11,917 nt of DNA, from positions 1 to 11,917 of the forward strand of contig JAFDFW010000031.1 of the NCBI GenBank assembly GCA_019309605.1. The letters are read 5' to 3'. The stretch is from Deltaproteobacteria bacterium. Lineage in GTDB: Bacteria; Myxococcota_A; Polyangia; Polyangiales; Houyiibacteriaceae. The notes beneath the pieces were generated by a model. It ran no database searches and was not told the DNA's origin. It saw only the letters and a program-made list of their open reading frames with translations. This document shows, in pieces, positions 1 to 8,180 of the stretch (positions are counted from its first letter, which is position 1; each line of letters starts with the position of its first letter). The position numbers and the translations under genes were made by a program.

Positions 1-3000
1 GTGCTTCAGCCCGGATCTCCTCGAGTGAATTGTAGTTCCGCTCGAGCTGGCCGTAGACCATGTCGCGCAGCAATGTGTGCATCTCTTCTGGAATCGACTC
101 GTCGTGGACGATTTCGAGCTCCGCCGTTGCTAGCTCCACGTTGAAGGCGACGACGCGCTCGAGCTCTTGCAGGAGATTCGCCAAGGGCTGCACACGCTCG
201 GCGAGCTCGCGACGGCTCGCGAGTAGTTTCGGCGCGACACGGCTATCGATGTATGTGAGCACCACTTCCCTAAAGGGGACATCGACCTCGGGTAGCGAAG
301 TTGGCAAGCGCCACTCCCCCGTCTGACGCTGACCGACCGTCACCCGGTAGCGCGGGGTGAGGCCGCGGCACGCGTCGACCAAAGTGTCGAGCAGAGGCGC
401 GACCTTCGTGTCGTCACTCAGGTCCTCGTAGAGCTCGGCGGTGACACGCGCGGCCTCGCCCGTCGCTTTGCTGGTCGCTTCCGTCGTCCGTCGCAGTGCA
501 GCCGCCAGCTCATCGCCCGAGTAGTTGCTTTCGAGCTCGGTGTTCAGCTCCGTCAGCGTATTGCGAAGAGTTTCGCTCACACGCTCCACCTGGGAGGTCG
601 CGCGGCGTTTCACTGTATTGGTGAGCCGCGAGACGTACTCGGCGAGGTTGTCCTTGATGCGTGCTTCGAGGCCGAGCAGCTCCAGCTCCATTGCCAGCGA
701 GGAGTACTCGGCCGAGCTGGCCTTTCGAAGGTTGGATACGTCCTTGGTGAGCGTCTCCATTGCCCGCATGCGGTTCGCGAAGCGGCGACTGGTTCGACGC
801 TCACGCGTTCGCAGGTCGAGGGTCCCGAAAGTCGGGAGGTCTTCCTTCATCTCGACGAAGCCGCTGGCGAGCGCGCTGGCGGCCCGATGCGTGCCGTCGC
901 CGGTGATGCGAACGATTTCGTCGAGCGCGAGTGCGAGCTCCTCTTCCACGTCGTGTCGCAGTTGCACGAGCTGACCCTCGAGATCGGTCTCCGGCGCCGC
1001 GGCCACGTCCACGATGTCATCGTAGCCGGCAATCACCCCGTCGAAGAGGCTGCGCGTTCGAGCCGCGAGGTGACGGTCCGCTTCGACGAAAAGCGCCGCC
1101 AACCCCTCGAGCCGCGCGGGCGCGTCATATGAGAGATGAAAGCGTCCCAGGGAGCGCAGCTGAACGTCGCGCGTCGGCGGGCTTTGCCCGAAGGCCTTGC
1201 GCCAGCCGCGCCTCAAACGAAGGGCCTGACGTCGGAACTTTTTCCCGAGTGAATCGGCCTCCTTGGACTCGTAAGATTGGTCCTCGTAGGGAGCCGTGAC
1301 CACCTCGGGCAGCTCGTCGACCAAGCCGTCGACATTGTCCAGCATGGTTTCGGGAGTCCAGTTCAGCTTGGCAAGTGTGACCGAGCGTCCGAGTACGATC
1401 CCGCGCCAGTGCGCTGCCAAATCGGACTGTGCAGAGCGCAGCATCGTCACCAGCTCATCGCGCTCGGCGCCGCCTCCCTCCGCGCGCGCCTGAACCGTCA
1501 ATCGCCGATGATGACGCAGGAACTCGCGCCGCAAGTCGCGCAGGTACTTCCCTGCGTCGAGCTGGAAGTCCCGAAGTGGCCCCGTGGACACCTCCCGCAC
1601 GATGGTCTGAAGATCGCCGCCGAGGTCCTGCATTCGACTATTGAGCTCCGTGCTCTTCGTCTCTAGCGGGGCGCCCCAAAGATCCTTCTTGCCGACGTGC
1701 TCAGGCCAGGGTTCGAGCTGCTTTGCTTCGCCCTCCTCACTGTCGGGCCTCATCGCAGGGGGCTTCACCGACAAGTGCCTCGACGGAGCCAGCGATGCGC
1801 GACCGGGGCTCGCCTCGCCCGAGAGAGTAAGACCCGCCTTGAAGAGCACTGGCCCGATCAGCTCATTGATTGCGACCCCACCGATGATCAAGGTTTCGAT
1901 CGACCGCCCGAGCTCTCCGAACCTGTTTCCGATGATTGCAGCGAGCAGAATCGAGACACCCGCCTGTGAAACGAAGCCCATCCACCCGAAGGTTTGCGTT
2001 GCCTCGTCCGCCTTGCCGAAGCGGGCGCCTACCTTGGTGCCGGAGTAGATCGCGAACGCGCGGACGCCGACCAACGCCATTGCAAACAGCGCGACCTGTT
2101 GGAGTTGGTCGAGGTGGAGCTTTGCGCCAGCGAGCGTAAAAAAGACGACATAGACCGGCAATGACAGGCGCTCGACCGTCTCGATGAGGCGATGTCCCGT
2201 CTTCGAGAAGTTGGACACACCAAAGCCAGCGGCGAGGAAGACCAATACCGGATCCCAACCAAGCTCGGCAGCGATGAAGGCGACGAGGTATACGACGCCG
2301 ACGACGAAGATCAGAAGCTCCTGATTGACGTACCTGATGTAGAGCGCCATCAGGCCGCCCACGACAACCGCACCAAAAAGGATCGAAACGACGATGTGCT
2401 TGAGCAGGAAGGCTGCGATGCCTCCTTCGATTGCGCCCATCCCAATCTGCTGAGCGAGGATGGCCTGCGCCACCGCGAACGCCACGACGACGACCACGTC
2501 CTTGAGAACGACGACCGACAGGACGTTCCTCGTCATCGCGCCAGCCGCCCGCGACTCCATGATCACGGCGATCGTCGCGGCCGGAGAGGTCGCCAAAGAC
2601 ACCGATGCGACCATCGCGCCCACCGCCAACGCAGCGGCCATCGGTAGACCCTCTATGCCGGGAAGGCCGATGAAGGGCACCGCCCCCGAGATCAGCCAGA
2701 AGAACGCCGTAACGAGGACCCCGACGGAAACAATCTGTGCGGCGAGGATCGAGCCGATCGCCCGAAGCCCCTTCTTGAGGCCCTCGATCTTGAGCTCGCC
2801 CCCCGCGGTGAGCGCGATCAAAGCAACCGCGAGGGTGTCGAACAAGCTGAGCTGCTCAATCACCTCGGCGTTGAGAATGCCCTTGTCGAAAGGCGCTGGG
2901 AGATCGAGGCCGGTTAGAGCATTTGCCAGCGAAGGGCCGAATACGAGGCCAGCGATCAAGTAGCCGGTGATGTGCGGCAGGCGGATCTGGGCAACGAGGC

Positions 3001-3190
3001 CGCCGATCGTGTAGCTCGCTAGAACGACGAAACCGAAGGCGAGCATTCCGCTAGGGTCGAAACCGTCCTGGGCGAATTGCTCGAACTGGTAGAGCGCCAC
3101 CATGCCGAACAGGAGCAGAACGATGACGGTGATCTGACGTCGCGCGTGGGTCTCTTCGCCGGGGGGAGGCATGCTGTACGAGCCGGCCAT
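1..3190 (-). CDS. CPA2-family cation:proton antiporter fused to a giant C-terminal cytoplasmic domain (3' end outside window)
   Basis: One uninterrupted minus-strand frame gives 1,063 codons and is still open at the left edge. Residues about 20-453 form a Kef/NapA-like (CPA2) exchanger that moves Na+ or K+ against H+ across the inner membrane. Visible landmarks are the TGYLIAGLVFGP helix (75-86), TSPAAT (201-206), the VVLKD helix with the likely ion-binding D231 next to K230, SQAGVS (407-412) and the last helix NELIGP (441-446). From about residue 454 the hydrophobic segments stop. At least 610 residues follow that are rich in E, R, K, L and A and look helical or coiled-coil, with a basic stretch at 650-668. 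I recognise no RCK, USP or CBS domain and no nucleotide-binding loop there. Typical family members have 400-650 residues. The ATG shares one base with the trkH stop (TGATG), and GGAG lies 6 bases upstream of it. The antiporter call is firm; the ion and the tail's role are unknown. Confidence 0.88.
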   Translation of the reverse strand, partial: MAGSYSMPPPGEETHARRQITVIVLLLFGMVALYQFEQFAQDGFDPSGMLAFGFVVLASYTIGGLVAQIRLPHITGYLIAGLVFGPSLANALTGLDLPAPFDKGILNAEVIEQLSLFDTLAVALIALTAGGELKIEGLKKGLRAIGSILAAQIVSVGVLVTAFFWLISGAVPFIGLPGIEGLPMAAALAVGAMVASVSLATSPAATIAVIMESRAAGAMTRNVLSVVVLKDVVVVVAFAVAQAILAQQIGMGAIEGGIAAFLLKHIVVSILFGAVVVGGLMALYIRYVNQELLIFVVGVVYLVAFIAAELGWDPVLVFLAAGFGVSNFSKTGHRLIETVERLSLPVYVVFFTLAGAKLHLDQLQQVALFAMALVGVRAFAIYSGTKVGARFGKADEATQTFGWMGFVSQAGVSILLAAIIGNRFGELGRSIETLIIGGVAINELIGPVLFKAGLTLSGEASPGRASLAPSRHLSVKPPAMRPDSEEGEAKQLEPWPEHVGKKDLWGAPLETKSTELNSRMQDLGGDLQTIVREVSTGPLRDFQLDAGKYLRDLRREFLRHHRRLTVQARAEGGGAERDELVTMLRSAQSDLAAHWRGIVLGRSVTLAKLNWTPETMLDNVDGLVDELPEVVTAPYEDQSYESKEADSLGKKFRRQALRLRRGWRKAFGQSPPTRDVQLRSLGRFHLSYDAPARLEGLAALFVEADRHLAARTRSLFDGVIAGYDDIVDVAAAPETDLEGQLVQLRHDVEEELALALDEIVRITGDGTHRAASALASGFVEMKEDLPTFGTLDLRTRERRTSRRFANRMRAMETLTKDVSNLRKASSAEYSSLAMELELLGLEARIKDNLAEYVSRLTNTVKRRATSQVERVSETLRNTLTELNTELESNYSGDELAAALRRTTEATSKATGEAARVTAELYEDLSDDTKVAPLLDTLVDACRGLTPRYRVTVGQRQTGEWRLPTSLPEVDVPFREVVLTYIDSRVAPKLLASRRELAERVQPLANLLQELERVVAFNVELATAELEIVHDESIPEEMHTLLRDMVYGQLERNYNSLEEIRAEA

Positions 3191-4680
3191 CAGCGTCTCC
3201 AGAAGCCAGGCACGATGAGCGCGAAGAGCGTGAAGAACTCGAGTCGTCCCAGCAGCATGGCGATTGCAAAGAACAACTTGCTCCCCGAGGAATAGGAAGA
3301 GAAGTTGTCCGGCCCCACGTGGAAGGGTGCAGGGCCCATGTTGGAGAGGCAAGTCAGCATCGTTCCGAACGCCGTGGGCATGGGAACGCCCTCGACTAGC
3401 GTCACGAAGAGCAGTCCGGCGCCGATGCACCCCATGTAGATCAAGAAGAACGAGCCGACGTCAGCGAGGACTTGATTGCTGATCGCGAGCTTGCCCATCC
3501 GCACGAGTTGCACTGTGGCGGGCCGGAAGCTCTTCTGGATTTGGGCGATGGCCTGCTTACCCATTAGCACGGCCCTCTCGATCTTGATGCCACCGGCGGT
3601 CGAGCCGGAGCAGCCGCCGACGAACATCAAGAGGATTACGATGGTTAGCGCGGTCGAGCTGTAGACGCTGTAGTCGTCAGTGCCGTACCCGGTCGACGAG
3701 ATCGTCGTCGCCACCATGAAGAACGAGTAGCGGAACGAGGTCAGGAGGTCGTCGTGCACGCTGAGGTTCAGCACTGTCAACACGACCACCGCGACGAGAA
3801 CGATGCCGACGTACCACCGAAACTCGATGTTTCGCACGAGAGTCTTCCAGCTGCCGGTTCGCAGGAGGCCGTAGTAGAGGCCGTAGTTCACACTACCGAT
3901 CAGCATGAAACACGCGATCACGTACTCGATCGCTGCGCTGTCGAACCCGCCCACCGAGCTATCGAGGGTCGAGAATCCGCCCGTCGACATGGTCGTGAAT
4001 GCGTGGCACACGGCGTCGAACAGATCGAGGCCTAGGACCTTGAGTAGCGCGATCTCGAGGATCGTGAAGGCGCCGTAGAGCTTCCATAGGGTGAACGAGG
4101 TTTCGGCTATTCGAGGCCGCAACCCTTCGGCAGTGGCTCCGGGCGCCTCTCCGCGGAACAGGTGCTTGCCGCCCGCGCCCAAGTTCGGAAAGACAGCGAC
4201 GAACAGCACCACGATGCCCATGCCGCCGAGCCACTGAATGAGAGAACGCCAAAGCAAGAGGGGCCGTGGGAGGCGTCCTTCGATGTCGACGATTACCGTT
4301 GCGCCCGTGGTCGTGAGACCGCTCACGGATTCGAAGAACGCGTCGGTGACGGACATCCCAGCCCCGAGCATGAAAGGCACCGCTCCGCATGCCCCCGCGG
4401 CAATCCAGATTAGGCTCACGGCCAGAATGGCCTCGCGGCGCGAGATGCGCTCGGAAACGAAGCGGTTGCCGTAGAGGAACAGCGCTAGGCCGATAATCGA
4501 AACGATGATGGCCGACAACGCCAGCTCGGCGGCGCCGCCCTGCGGCCGAGTCGGGTCGGGGGCGAACTGATCCCAGAGCATACCGACCCCGGCACACAGC
4601 GCGATCATGACGCCGATTCCGAGGACGACGACCCCCACCGGGCGAATCACGCCCCGAAAATCTCTCGATTGCGTGCTCAC
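3190..4680 (-). CDS. trkH: Trk potassium uptake system, membrane subunit TrkH
   Basis: This 496-residue inner-membrane protein is the K+-translocating subunit of the Trk system and works with the TrkA ring. The fold shows four repeated membrane-pore-membrane units, each with a filter glycine: TTTGAT (123-128), TTMSTGGFS (229-237), ISSTGYG (327-333) and CLSNMGP (444-450). The segment GGCSGSTAGGIKIERA (355-370) is the conserved gate and arginine region of TrkH/KtrB proteins. The length is normal for TrkH. The start is GTG at 4680, overlapping the trkA stop by four bases (GTGA), with GAGG five bases upstream. Its own stop shares a base with the start of the downstream antiporter fusion. The gene order trkA-trkH and the tight overlaps imply coupled translation and a defined subunit ratio. 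No defect is visible. Confidence 0.96.
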   Translation of the reverse strand: MSTQSRDFRGVIRPVGVVVLGIGVMIALCAGVGMLWDQFAPDPTRPQGGAAELALSAIIVSIIGLALFLYGNRFVSERISRREAILAVSLIWIAAGACGAVPFMLGAGMSVTDAFFESVSGLTTTGATVIVDIEGRLPRPLLLWRSLIQWLGGMGIVVLFVAVFPNLGAGGKHLFRGEAPGATAEGLRPRIAETSFTLWKLYGAFTILEIALLKVLGLDLFDAVCHAFTTMSTGGFSTLDSSVGGFDSAAIEYVIACFMLIGSVNYGLYYGLLRTGSWKTLVRNIEFRWYVGIVLVAVVVLTVLNLSVHDDLLTSFRYSFFMVATTISSTGYGTDDYSVYSSTALTIVILLMFVGGCSGSTAGGIKIERAVLMGKQAIAQIQKSFRPATVQLVRMGKLAISNQVLADVGSFFLIYMGCIGAGLLFVTLVEGVPMPTAFGTMLTCLSNMGPAPFHVGPDNFSSYSSGSKLFFAIAMLLGRLEFFTLFALIVPGFWRR

Positions 4681-6017
4681 TCACCCCTCGGTCGAAAGAG
4701 TCGCTCGACCGTGGCCCGCGATTCTTTGGTCGTCATCAGGATGACGCGGTCCCCTGGATGCACCACGTCCTTGCCGTGGGGAATGATCACGTCGTCGCCG
4801 TGCACGATCGCCGCAAGCAAGGAGCCTCGTGGCAGGTTCATCCGGTGTAGCGGCTTGTTGACCGCTCGGCACTTCGGGCTTGCGGTGAGCTCGACGACTT
4901 CGGCCTGTCCGTCTTCCAGGACTGTCAGGCTGTGGAGACCCCCCCCACGGGAGAAACGTAGGATCTGATCGGACGCCACGGTACGCGGGGAAAGAACGAT
5001 GTCGATACCGAGCTGCCGATAGATCGACGTGTAGTCTGCCCGCTGCACGATCGTTGCGGTTCGTTTGCAACCCGCGCGCTGCGCGAGGAGGGCCGCCATG
5101 AGATTGATCTCGTCCCGCTTCGTGACTGCCGCAAACAGGTCGTAAGTGCCGACTTCTTCCTCGTCGAGGAGCGCCCCATCGGTTCCGTCGCCATGCACAA
5201 CCTCGATGCCCTGAAACTCGGCGCTGACCTCCTCAGCGGTGGCGAGGTCGCTTTCGATCATCATGACGGTTGCCTGCTGCTGCAGCAGGTCTCGTGCGAG
5301 GGCCTTTCCGACGACGCCGCCGCCCACGATGCAGACGCGGCGCGCCTCGCGTTCCTTGCTGAAGAGTCGCTCCGCCGCGAGCACGCCCTCGGGGCGTCCG
5401 ATCAAGTACACGCGATCCCCTTTGACCAAAACGTCCGCGCCGCCGGGAACGAACAGCTCCCCGTCACGCACGACCGCGCTCACCAAGGTATGCGGGGGTA
5501 ACTCGACCGCGGACAGTGGCTTGTTGAGAACTCGTGACTCGTCGAGGTCGATTTGCACCAGCTCGACCCGATCCTGCGCGAGGTCCACGACGTCCGAGGC
5601 GCCGTAAGACCGGGCGATGCGGCTGAGCTCTTGCGCGACGAGCACGCGCGGGTTGATCACGACGTCGACCCCGAGCAGCCCGTAGCGAATGCCTTCGGTC
5701 CATTCGGACCACGCCGTGCCTTGCACGCGCGCCACCACGTGTTTCGCGCCGAGCTGCTTGGCGGCGAGCGCGGCGATCAGGTTCATCTCGTCGTGGTTGG
5801 TCACGGCGACGACCAGGTCGGCGCGGGCCACACCTGCGACCTTGAGCAGCGTCTCGCTCGCGCCGTACCCAACGATCGATGCGACGTCGTAGTGCTCCTC
5901 TGCGTACTGCACCGCCTTCGCGCTGGCGTCGACGGCAACGATGTCGTGTCCCTCCTTGTCGAGGACGCTCAACAAGTGGCGCCCGACTTCTCCCAAGCCT
6001 ATGACGACGATATTCAT
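4677..6017 (-). CDS. trkA: Trk potassium uptake system, NAD-binding regulatory subunit TrkA
   Basis: A 446-residue cytoplasmic protein that forms the gating ring under TrkH and couples K+ flux to bound nucleotide. It has the full two-repeat layout of TrkA. The first RCK-N Rossmann domain starts with IGLGEVG (6-12) and has the acidic D30 at the end of the second strand. The first RCK-C domain covers about 145-215. A second RCK-N starts with VGGGVVG (231-237) and E255, and a second RCK-C covers about 365-440. Both glycine-rich loops look intact, so both halves may bind NAD(H) or ATP. The ATG overlaps the stop of the upstream antiporter gene by four bases (ATGA), and GAGG lies about 10 bases ahead. 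The stop overlaps the GTG of trkH. Being embedded between two antiporters and trkH suggests one ion-balance module. Confidence 0.96.
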   Translation of the reverse strand: MNIVVIGLGEVGRHLLSVLDKEGHDIVAVDASAKAVQYAEEHYDVASIVGYGASETLLKVAGVARADLVVAVTNHDEMNLIAALAAKQLGAKHVVARVQGTAWSEWTEGIRYGLLGVDVVINPRVLVAQELSRIARSYGASDVVDLAQDRVELVQIDLDESRVLNKPLSAVELPPHTLVSAVVRDGELFVPGGADVLVKGDRVYLIGRPEGVLAAERLFSKEREARRVCIVGGGVVGKALARDLLQQQATVMMIESDLATAEEVSAEFQGIEVVHGDGTDGALLDEEEVGTYDLFAAVTKRDEINLMAALLAQRAGCKRTATIVQRADYTSIYRQLGIDIVLSPRTVASDQILRFSRGGGLHSLTVLEDGQAEVVELTASPKCRAVNKPLHRMNLPRGSLLAAIVHGDDVIIPHGKDVVHPGDRVILMTTKESRATVERLFRPRGE

Positions 6018-7354
6018 CCGGTAGTCACCTCGATCGATGTTTGGGAATCCGAGTCCTTGAGCTCCCGCTGGATCTCCCCCTCGTCGACGAGCAGCCCTCT
6101 CAGCAATCGGGGCGCCATCAGGTCATTCAAAATGATGGAACCCAGAACTGCGGAGTACGCGATCTTCGCCGCCTCGCCGTCGTACACCAGGCGGAATGAA
6201 ACGGCCATCGCGAGCGTGACGTTACCGTGCGCCAACAACCCGCGGAACAAATCTTTGCGAAGACTGGTGCCCCAACCCGCGATGACGCTCGCGAGCCACT
6301 TCGCGCCAGTGCGAGCGACCAAGAATCCGCCCAACACGAGCATGGTCGGAACGAACTCCGTGGGCTCCCAGAGGGCGCCGGCAAAGATCAGTAGCACGAG
6401 CGTCATTGGGCGTTCGGTCGACTCGAGTGTCGTGTGTAGGAGCTGGCCGCCCCGCGCGAAATTCACCAGCACAAAGCCCATGGAGAGGTTCACCGCAAGC
6501 GGCGACAGTTCGAGGAAATACGCCCCGCCCGATGCGAACGCGATAATTCCCACTAGCGCCAGGAAACGGGAGTTGTCCGATTCGTCGCCGGCCAGGAAGA
6601 GCGAGAACAAGAATCCCAGCGCCCCGCCAAGCAACACCGTGACCCACGCCCACAGCGCCGGCGAGTAGTCTTGCGCTTCGGGAGCGTTCTCGTGGAAGAC
6701 ACAGAAGATCAGCCCAAACGCGAGGATGACCGCGATGTCACCGAGGCGTGTTCCGTTTCGCAACAGTGGAGCAAGGCGCCCACTGACTTCATAGCGTCGC
6801 GCGAGAAGGTCGAACGGTTCCGCGGAGTCAGCGGCCGCGAAACAGGCGAGGGCAGAGGCGCTCAGCGCAGCCTCACGAGAAGAGACCAGGATCCAGCTCG
6901 TTTCCGTGAAAAAGTAGTACGAGCCAATGCCGACTGCGACACCTGGCAGAAGGTGATGCAGGAAGACGACGCGCCACGTCGCGGGGTCGAGCTTCTGAAG
7001 ACTGGTGAAATCGAAGTCCGTGCCGCGCAGCAATCCGACCCATCCCGCCGCGAGCGCGATGATCGGCAGCAAGCCGGTGACGTTGTCGAGCGCATGGATG
7101 GCGGGGAACGCCGGACCGAGCAGGAAGCCCAGCAAGAGATATTCGGCCCCGCTCACGACCAGGAATCGACGTTGCAGACGCTCCACGACGTTGTGCGCGA
7201 GCACGTACGCAACCCCGATCACCACGACGAGCAGCACCACCGTGCCGAGCTCGCCCTCGCTACCGTTTTGACCCGTCCCGCTCGCCGCGTGCGCAACGCC
7301 CGGTAGCGCCGCCCAAACGAACGGCACCGCGGTCCCTATCAGCCTCCCCAACAT
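6014..7354 (-). CDS. CPA2-type cation:proton antiporter, membrane domain only
   Basis: A 446-residue polytopic membrane protein, probably a Na+ or K+/H+ exchanger. The first 24 residues resemble a signal peptide or signal anchor ending in AHAAS. The Kef-like segment LLLGFLLGP lies at 73-81, the helix GTRLGDIAVIL (201-211) carries the probable transport aspartate D206, and the last helix has ILNDLMAPRLLRG (408-420). It resembles the membrane part of the large antiporter at the left end of the window along most of its length. It differs at key motifs: TSPAAT is replaced by AADSAEP (174-180) and SQAGVS by AHGNVT (375-380), so ion specificity or even activity may differ. The start is uncertain. 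ATG at 7354 has only a closely spaced GGCGG, and an in-frame GTG at 7327 is an alternative. It overlaps trkA by four bases and lies 88 bases after the TetR gene. Confidence 0.82.
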   Translation of the reverse strand: MLGRLIGTAVPFVWAALPGVAHAASGTGQNGSEGELGTVVLLVVVIGVAYVLAHNVVERLQRRFLVVSGAEYLLLGFLLGPAFPAIHALDNVTGLLPIIALAAGWVGLLRGTDFDFTSLQKLDPATWRVVFLHHLLPGVAVGIGSYYFFTETSWILVSSREAALSASALACFAAADSAEPFDLLARRYEVSGRLAPLLRNGTRLGDIAVILAFGLIFCVFHENAPEAQDYSPALWAWVTVLLGGALGFLFSLFLAGDESDNSRFLALVGIIAFASGGAYFLELSPLAVNLSMGFVLVNFARGGQLLHTTLESTERPMTLVLLIFAGALWEPTEFVPTMLVLGGFLVARTGAKWLASVIAGWGTSLRKDLFRGLLAHGNVTLAMAVSFRLVYDGEAAKIAYSAVLGSIILNDLMAPRLLRGLLVDEGEIQRELKDSDSQTSIEVTTG

Positions 7355-7385
7355 ATCCGCCTAATTGTGAAGAAGAAGCTGCCGG

Positions 7386-7402
7386 AGCGGTAGTTTCCCG
7401 CT
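7386..7402. repeat. 17-base inverted repeat in the gap between the TetR gene and the antiporter
   Basis: AGCGG and CCGCT form perfect 5-base arms around a 7-base loop (TAGTTTC). The repeat lies in the only sizeable gap (88 bases, 7355-7442) of the minus-strand gene string. No T-run follows on the minus strand, so it does not look like a standard intrinsic terminator. It could be a protein-binding site, a small RNA hairpin or chance. A second, looser pair, TGGAC (7402-7406) and GTCCA (7421-7425), sits next to it. I see no convincing promoter in this gap. Confidence 0.3.
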
Positions 7403-7442
7403 GGACAGGTGTTTAGTGGGGTCCAAGGCGCCAGTCAGGAGG

Positions 7443-8108
7443 CTACTTTTGGAGCCCTTCGAGCACGATTGAGATGAGGCTCTTCGTGGTTTTGACCGGA
7501 TCCATTTGTATCTGGTTTCGCACCGATGCCAGTGCGAGCGCCTCTACGGCACCGAGCACGGCGACCGCGCTCACGCGAGGGTCGGAGACCGCCACGAGCT
7601 GGCGATCTACCGCAACCTGGCTGAGCGTCATGGCACGGCGATCGAGGTCAGTCGCTAGATCCGCAATCGCCTGGCGCGCAGTGGTCGCCGGGGCGCGGCG
7701 CTCCTGTAAATAGAGGCACATGGCGTCCGGATTCATTGCGAGCGCACCCACGAGCCTATTGCCGAGCTCCACATATGCCGAGACTGCCTCGTCACGACTA
7801 TCCGCTTGGCGGAGCTTGTCGTCGCATGCCTGAACCGCTTCACGTGTCGTGCCGGCTACCGGCTCGATCACTGCCTCGACGAGGTCCGCTTTGTCGCGGA
7901 AATAACGATAGAAATTGCCTTTGGCCATGCCGGCCTCACGAGCGACTTCGTCGATCGTCACCGCCTCGATGCCTCGCTCTAAAAAGAGCAAAAGCCCAGC
8001 GTTGATCAGGTCTTGGACGCGCTTGCGTCGATTGATGTCTCGCTTGCCCCCGAACGCTCCGGGTCGCTCAACAGGGCCGGCACGCCTAGGCCGTCTTTCG
8101 TCATCCAT
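7443..8108 (-). CDS. TetR/AcrR-family transcriptional regulator
   Basis: A 221-residue protein predicted to be a dimeric, ligand-responsive repressor. After a basic, probably disordered N-terminus (1-27) comes the TetR DNA-binding domain at about 28-75. Its helix-turn-helix is TIDEVAREAGMAKGNFYRYF (51-70), ending in the family signature of a Y/F-rich helix followed by RDKADLVEAV. The remaining roughly 145 residues would be the helical ligand-binding and dimer domain, too variable to name a ligand. The ATG at 8108 is well supported by AGGAG seven bases upstream. The gene precedes the antiporter-trk genes on the same strand with no obvious terminator between. It is divergent from lipA, so it could control itself, the ion genes, lipA or all of these. 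A near-perfect palindrome in its own promoter suggests autoregulation. Confidence 0.93.
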   Translation of the reverse strand: MDDERRPRRAGPVERPGAFGGKRDINRRKRVQDLINAGLLLFLERGIEAVTIDEVAREAGMAKGNFYRYFRDKADLVEAVIEPVAGTTREAVQACDDKLRQADSRDEAVSAYVELGNRLVGALAMNPDAMCLYLQERRAPATTARQAIADLATDLDRRAMTLSQVAVDRQLVAVSDPRVSAVAVLGAVEALALASVRNQIQMDPVKTTKSLISIVLEGLQK

Positions 8109-8152
8109 CGAGTTGCTCCTAATTTACGGGAAATGAGCCGCTACGATGCGTC

Positions 8153-8180
8153 ATTATGGGGCACGACTGTCCCAGGTAAA
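8153..8180 (-). promoter_or_regulatory. Candidate sigma70-type promoter of the TetR-family gene
   Basis: Read on the minus strand, TTTACC (8180-8175, four of six consensus bases) and CATAAT (8158-8153, five of six) are separated by 16 bases. The -10 box ends about 45 bases before the ATG at 8108. This is the best promoter-like pair I find upstream of the gene. The call rests on consensus matching alone. Confidence 0.4.
8157..8174. promoter_or_regulatory. Candidate TetR-family operator (18-base palindrome)
   Basis: The half sites TGGGGCA (8157-8163) and TGTCCCA (8168-8174) are inverted copies of each other with one mismatch in seven, separated by CGAC. The size and symmetry fit operators of TetR-family dimers. 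The site fills the spacer of the candidate TetR-gene promoter, where bound protein would block RNA polymerase. I did not find a second clear copy upstream of the antiporter gene. Confidence 0.45.

Noticed and set aside
525..1666. Several plus-strand open frames of 80-150 codons over the antiporter tail
   Set aside because: The minus-strand frame is continuous from the antiporter domain through this region with consistent codon use; the plus-strand products are Ser/Arg-rich low-complexity shadows.
5553..6668. A 371-codon open frame on the plus strand opposite trkA and the antiporter gene
   Set aside because: It is antisense to two strongly supported genes; its product is rich in R, H, D and V in the pattern typical of shadow frames in GC-rich DNA and shows no recognisable domain.
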